From Spirosoma linguale DSM 74 (GTDB taxonomy: Bacteria > Bacteroidota > Bacteroidia > Cytophagales > Spirosomataceae), in the NCBI GenBank assembly GCA_000024525.1, contig CP001769.1:1412001-1476000 (forward strand): a stretch of 64,000 nt of DNA. Direction: 5' to 3'. Shown here one piece after another: positions 62,427 through 64,000 of the stretch (its first letter is position 1; each line of letters starts with the position of its first letter). The position numbers were made by a program, and so were the translations under genes. Under the pieces are notes generated by a model. It had not been told where the DNA came from, did not search any database, and saw only the letters and a list, made by a program, of their open reading frames with translations.

Positions 62427-64000
62427 ATGGCAGAAGAAAAGTCAATGCGCCTGAGCCAAGTGGCAAAAATTCTCAACAAAGGGCTTTCCTCTGTTGCGAG
62501 TAGTCTGTCTGCCAAAGGGTTTAAGGTTGAGATTAATCCTAACACCAAAATCAACACAGAACAGTTGGAGGTGTTAGCGAAGGAGTATAAATCTACGGAA
62601 CTCCTGAACGGAACTCGCCGGGCTGAACCGCCGGTTGTAGCCGCCGAGCCACCGCGTCGTCAGGAGGAGGATGTCGTTCTATACCGTCGTGATGACGCGA
62701 GACGTCCGATTGTTGAAAACAAACCAGAGTCAGCTCCGGCTGATCTGCCCAAACCGGCTCCGGTGGAGTCGAAACCAGCACCGCAAACTGCTCAGACCGG
62801 TTTGCCAGGCTTGAAAGTACTGGGCAAAATTGACTTGAACGCCAAGCCGTCAGCTCCACAGCCCCAGCCTGTTCCTCAGGCAAAAGCACCGGAGCCACCG
62901 GTAGCGAAGCCCGTCGTAGCTCCGCCCGTCGAGTCAAAGCAGCCTGAAGTACATGTACCGGTACCGGCGCCTACTCCCGTAGAAGTGCCTAGACCTGTTA
63001 CTCCACAGCCCGTTGCACCTGTAGCAAAACCGGTTGCTGATGTCCCTAAAGCAGTACAAACACCGCCTGTTGAGGTAAAACCAGCGCCAACCCCTGTGGT
63101 ATCTGCACCGGTACCTCCTGTGGTTAAGGAAGAAGTAGCACCTAAGGAAACACCTAAACCAGTTGTGGCTGAATCTAAACCTGCTCCTGTTCAGGCTGCT
63201 CCAGCGGCACCGGTAGCTGCTGCACAGCGGCCAGCACCAGCCGCTCCTTCCGTTTCGACCCCTGTAGAGACGCCTAAACCGGTGTCTCAGGAGAAACCGA
63301 GGGATAACCGGCCCGCTAATCAGGCCAATCCGCCAAAACAGGAAAGCCAGCCAGCTAAACCGGCCTCGGCAGACGAGCCGGACGCAGCAACGGAAACAAT
63401 CCGGGCGGCTGGTAGCCACCAACTGGGCGGACTGAAAATTCTTGGTAAAATTGAGTTGCCAGTTAATAACCCCCGTCAGGGAGGTGGCGGCAACAACGCT
63501 GATAAGAAAGGAAAGCGCAAGCGTATTCGTGGCGGTCGTGAGGGAGGTAGTAATCCTAACCAGCCAAACCAGGGCGGTGGGCAACCACAGGGTCAGGGTG
63601 GTAATCGACCCCCGCGCGAAGGCGACCGTGGACCGGCAAACCGCACCCAGGGAGATCGTCCACAGGGTGACCGCACGCCAGCTACAGGACAGCCTCCACG
63701 TGATGGTAACCGTTCACAGGGACAAGGTCAGGGAGACCGTACAGCAGCACCAGCTAACCGCACGGGTGGTGCCGGTCAGAATCAGGGAGGCAATAACAAC
63801 GCTAACCGAAACGGCCAGTCCAACACGAACACGAATGCAAACGCCAACAACCGTTCTGGAGGTGGCAACAACAACAACAACGCCAATCGGGGTGGGTCCG
63901 GCAATGCCAATCGCGGTGGAACCGGCAATAATGCCAACCGTGGCGGTGGTGGTCGTCGTGAAGCGCCAACGCAGGCCGACGTTCAAAAGGCTATCCAGCA
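62427..64000 (+). CDS. infB: Translation initiation factor IF-2, N-terminal part (runs off right edge)
   Basis: The 524 visible codons start MAEEKSMRLSQVAKILNKGL, the IF2 N-terminal helical domain. A Pro/Ala/Val-rich linker (residues about 70-320) and then a Gly/Asn/Arg/Gln-rich linker (about 345-515) follow, both low complexity. The motif GLKVLGKIDL near residue 129 recurs as GLKILGKIEL near 335. The GTPase domain lies beyond the window. It delivers initiator tRNA to the 30S subunit. The gap after nusA is 163 bp with only weak hairpins. Confidence 0.95.
   Translation, partial: MAEEKSMRLSQVAKILNKGLSSVASSLSAKGFKVEINPNTKINTEQLEVLAKEYKSTELLNGTRRAEPPVVAAEPPRRQEEDVVLYRRDDARRPIVENKPESAPADLPKPAPVESKPAPQTAQTGLPGLKVLGKIDLNAKPSAPQPQPVPQAKAPEPPVAKPVVAPPVESKQPEVHVPVPAPTPVEVPRPVTPQPVAPVAKPVADVPKAVQTPPVEVKPAPTPVVSAPVPPVVKEEVAPKETPKPVVAESKPAPVQAAPAAPVAAAQRPAPAAPSVSTPVETPKPVSQEKPRDNRPANQANPPKQESQPAKPASADEPDAATETIRAAGSHQLGGLKILGKIELPVNNPRQGGGGNNADKKGKRKRIRGGREGGSNPNQPNQGGGQPQGQGGNRPPREGDRGPANRTQGDRPQGDRTPATGQPPRDGNRSQGQGQGDRTAAPANRTGGAGQNQGGNNNANRNGQSNTNTNANANNRSGGGNNNNNANRGGSGNANRGGTGNNANRGGGGRREAPTQADVQKAIQ

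Noticed and set aside
62593..63986. Long open frames on the - strand opposite infB
   Set aside because: They are by-products of the low-complexity, GC-biased infB linker; the + frame has an IF-2 N-terminal domain.

Overview
The window looks like the chromosome of a Cytophagales bacterium (phylum Bacteroidota), most likely Spirosoma or a close relative. The evidence is two SusC/SusD outer-membrane uptake pairs, lipoproteins with Bacteroidota lipoboxes, a type IX secretion sorting tail on a DUF1501 protein, -7 boxes of the Bacteroidota form TAnnTTTG, roughly 50% GC genes with AT-rich intergenic stretches, and little use of Shine-Dalgarno sites. No tRNA, rRNA, CRISPR array, insertion sequence or prophage gene is visible. 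The sequence reads as core chromosome with a few accessory patches.

Layout. 1-586 is the N-terminal part of an RND/MMPL exporter running off the left edge. 1071-5065 is a two-gene glycan unit (GT4-type glycosyltransferase with an extra C-terminal domain, then a GH130 phosphorylase/hydrolase). 5167-16378 holds two divergent SusC/SusD loci around a 750-bp AT-rich control region; the left one ends in a DUF1735 lipoprotein. 16764-17718 encodes two acidic, disordered proteins. 17807-24631 is a leftward run: a sorbosone-dehydrogenase-like propeller, an azurin-domain protein, meaB, ispD, queA, a small conserved protein and a DUF1080 protein. 24865-33241 has a seven-PAS histidine kinase, a lipoprotein propeller, two cation/proton antiporters around a tiny HEXXH protein, and a LolA-like protein. 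33300-35348 is a leftward membrane operon ending in a winged-helix regulator. 35662-40355 has DUF1800/DUF1501, mazG and a metallophosphoesterase. 40610-48691 is mostly housekeeping (guaB, recJ, lptB, recO, FAH-family, purK). 48802-54348 carries a DUF2807 protein and an ABC ATPase, TolC and HlyD efflux set without a permease. 54527-59028 contains a WYL-domain remnant, gpsA, an ECF sigma factor followed by a membrane-tethered trypsin-like protease, and moaD/moaE. 60429-64000 is the rimP-nusA-infB operon, cut by the right edge inside infB.

Several signals go beyond ordinary gene content. A perfect intrinsic-terminator hairpin lies between the rimP promoter and the rimP start codon, suggesting attenuation of the operon that encodes the termination factor NusA. 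The gene after the ECF sigma factor sits where an anti-sigma factor is expected, but its outer domain is a complete Ser protease. Many gene ends carry long, near-perfect inverted repeats, each with its own sequence (up to 43 bp per arm), whose bases start at or within a few bases of the stop codons. All functional statements come from motif reading; no database search was run.
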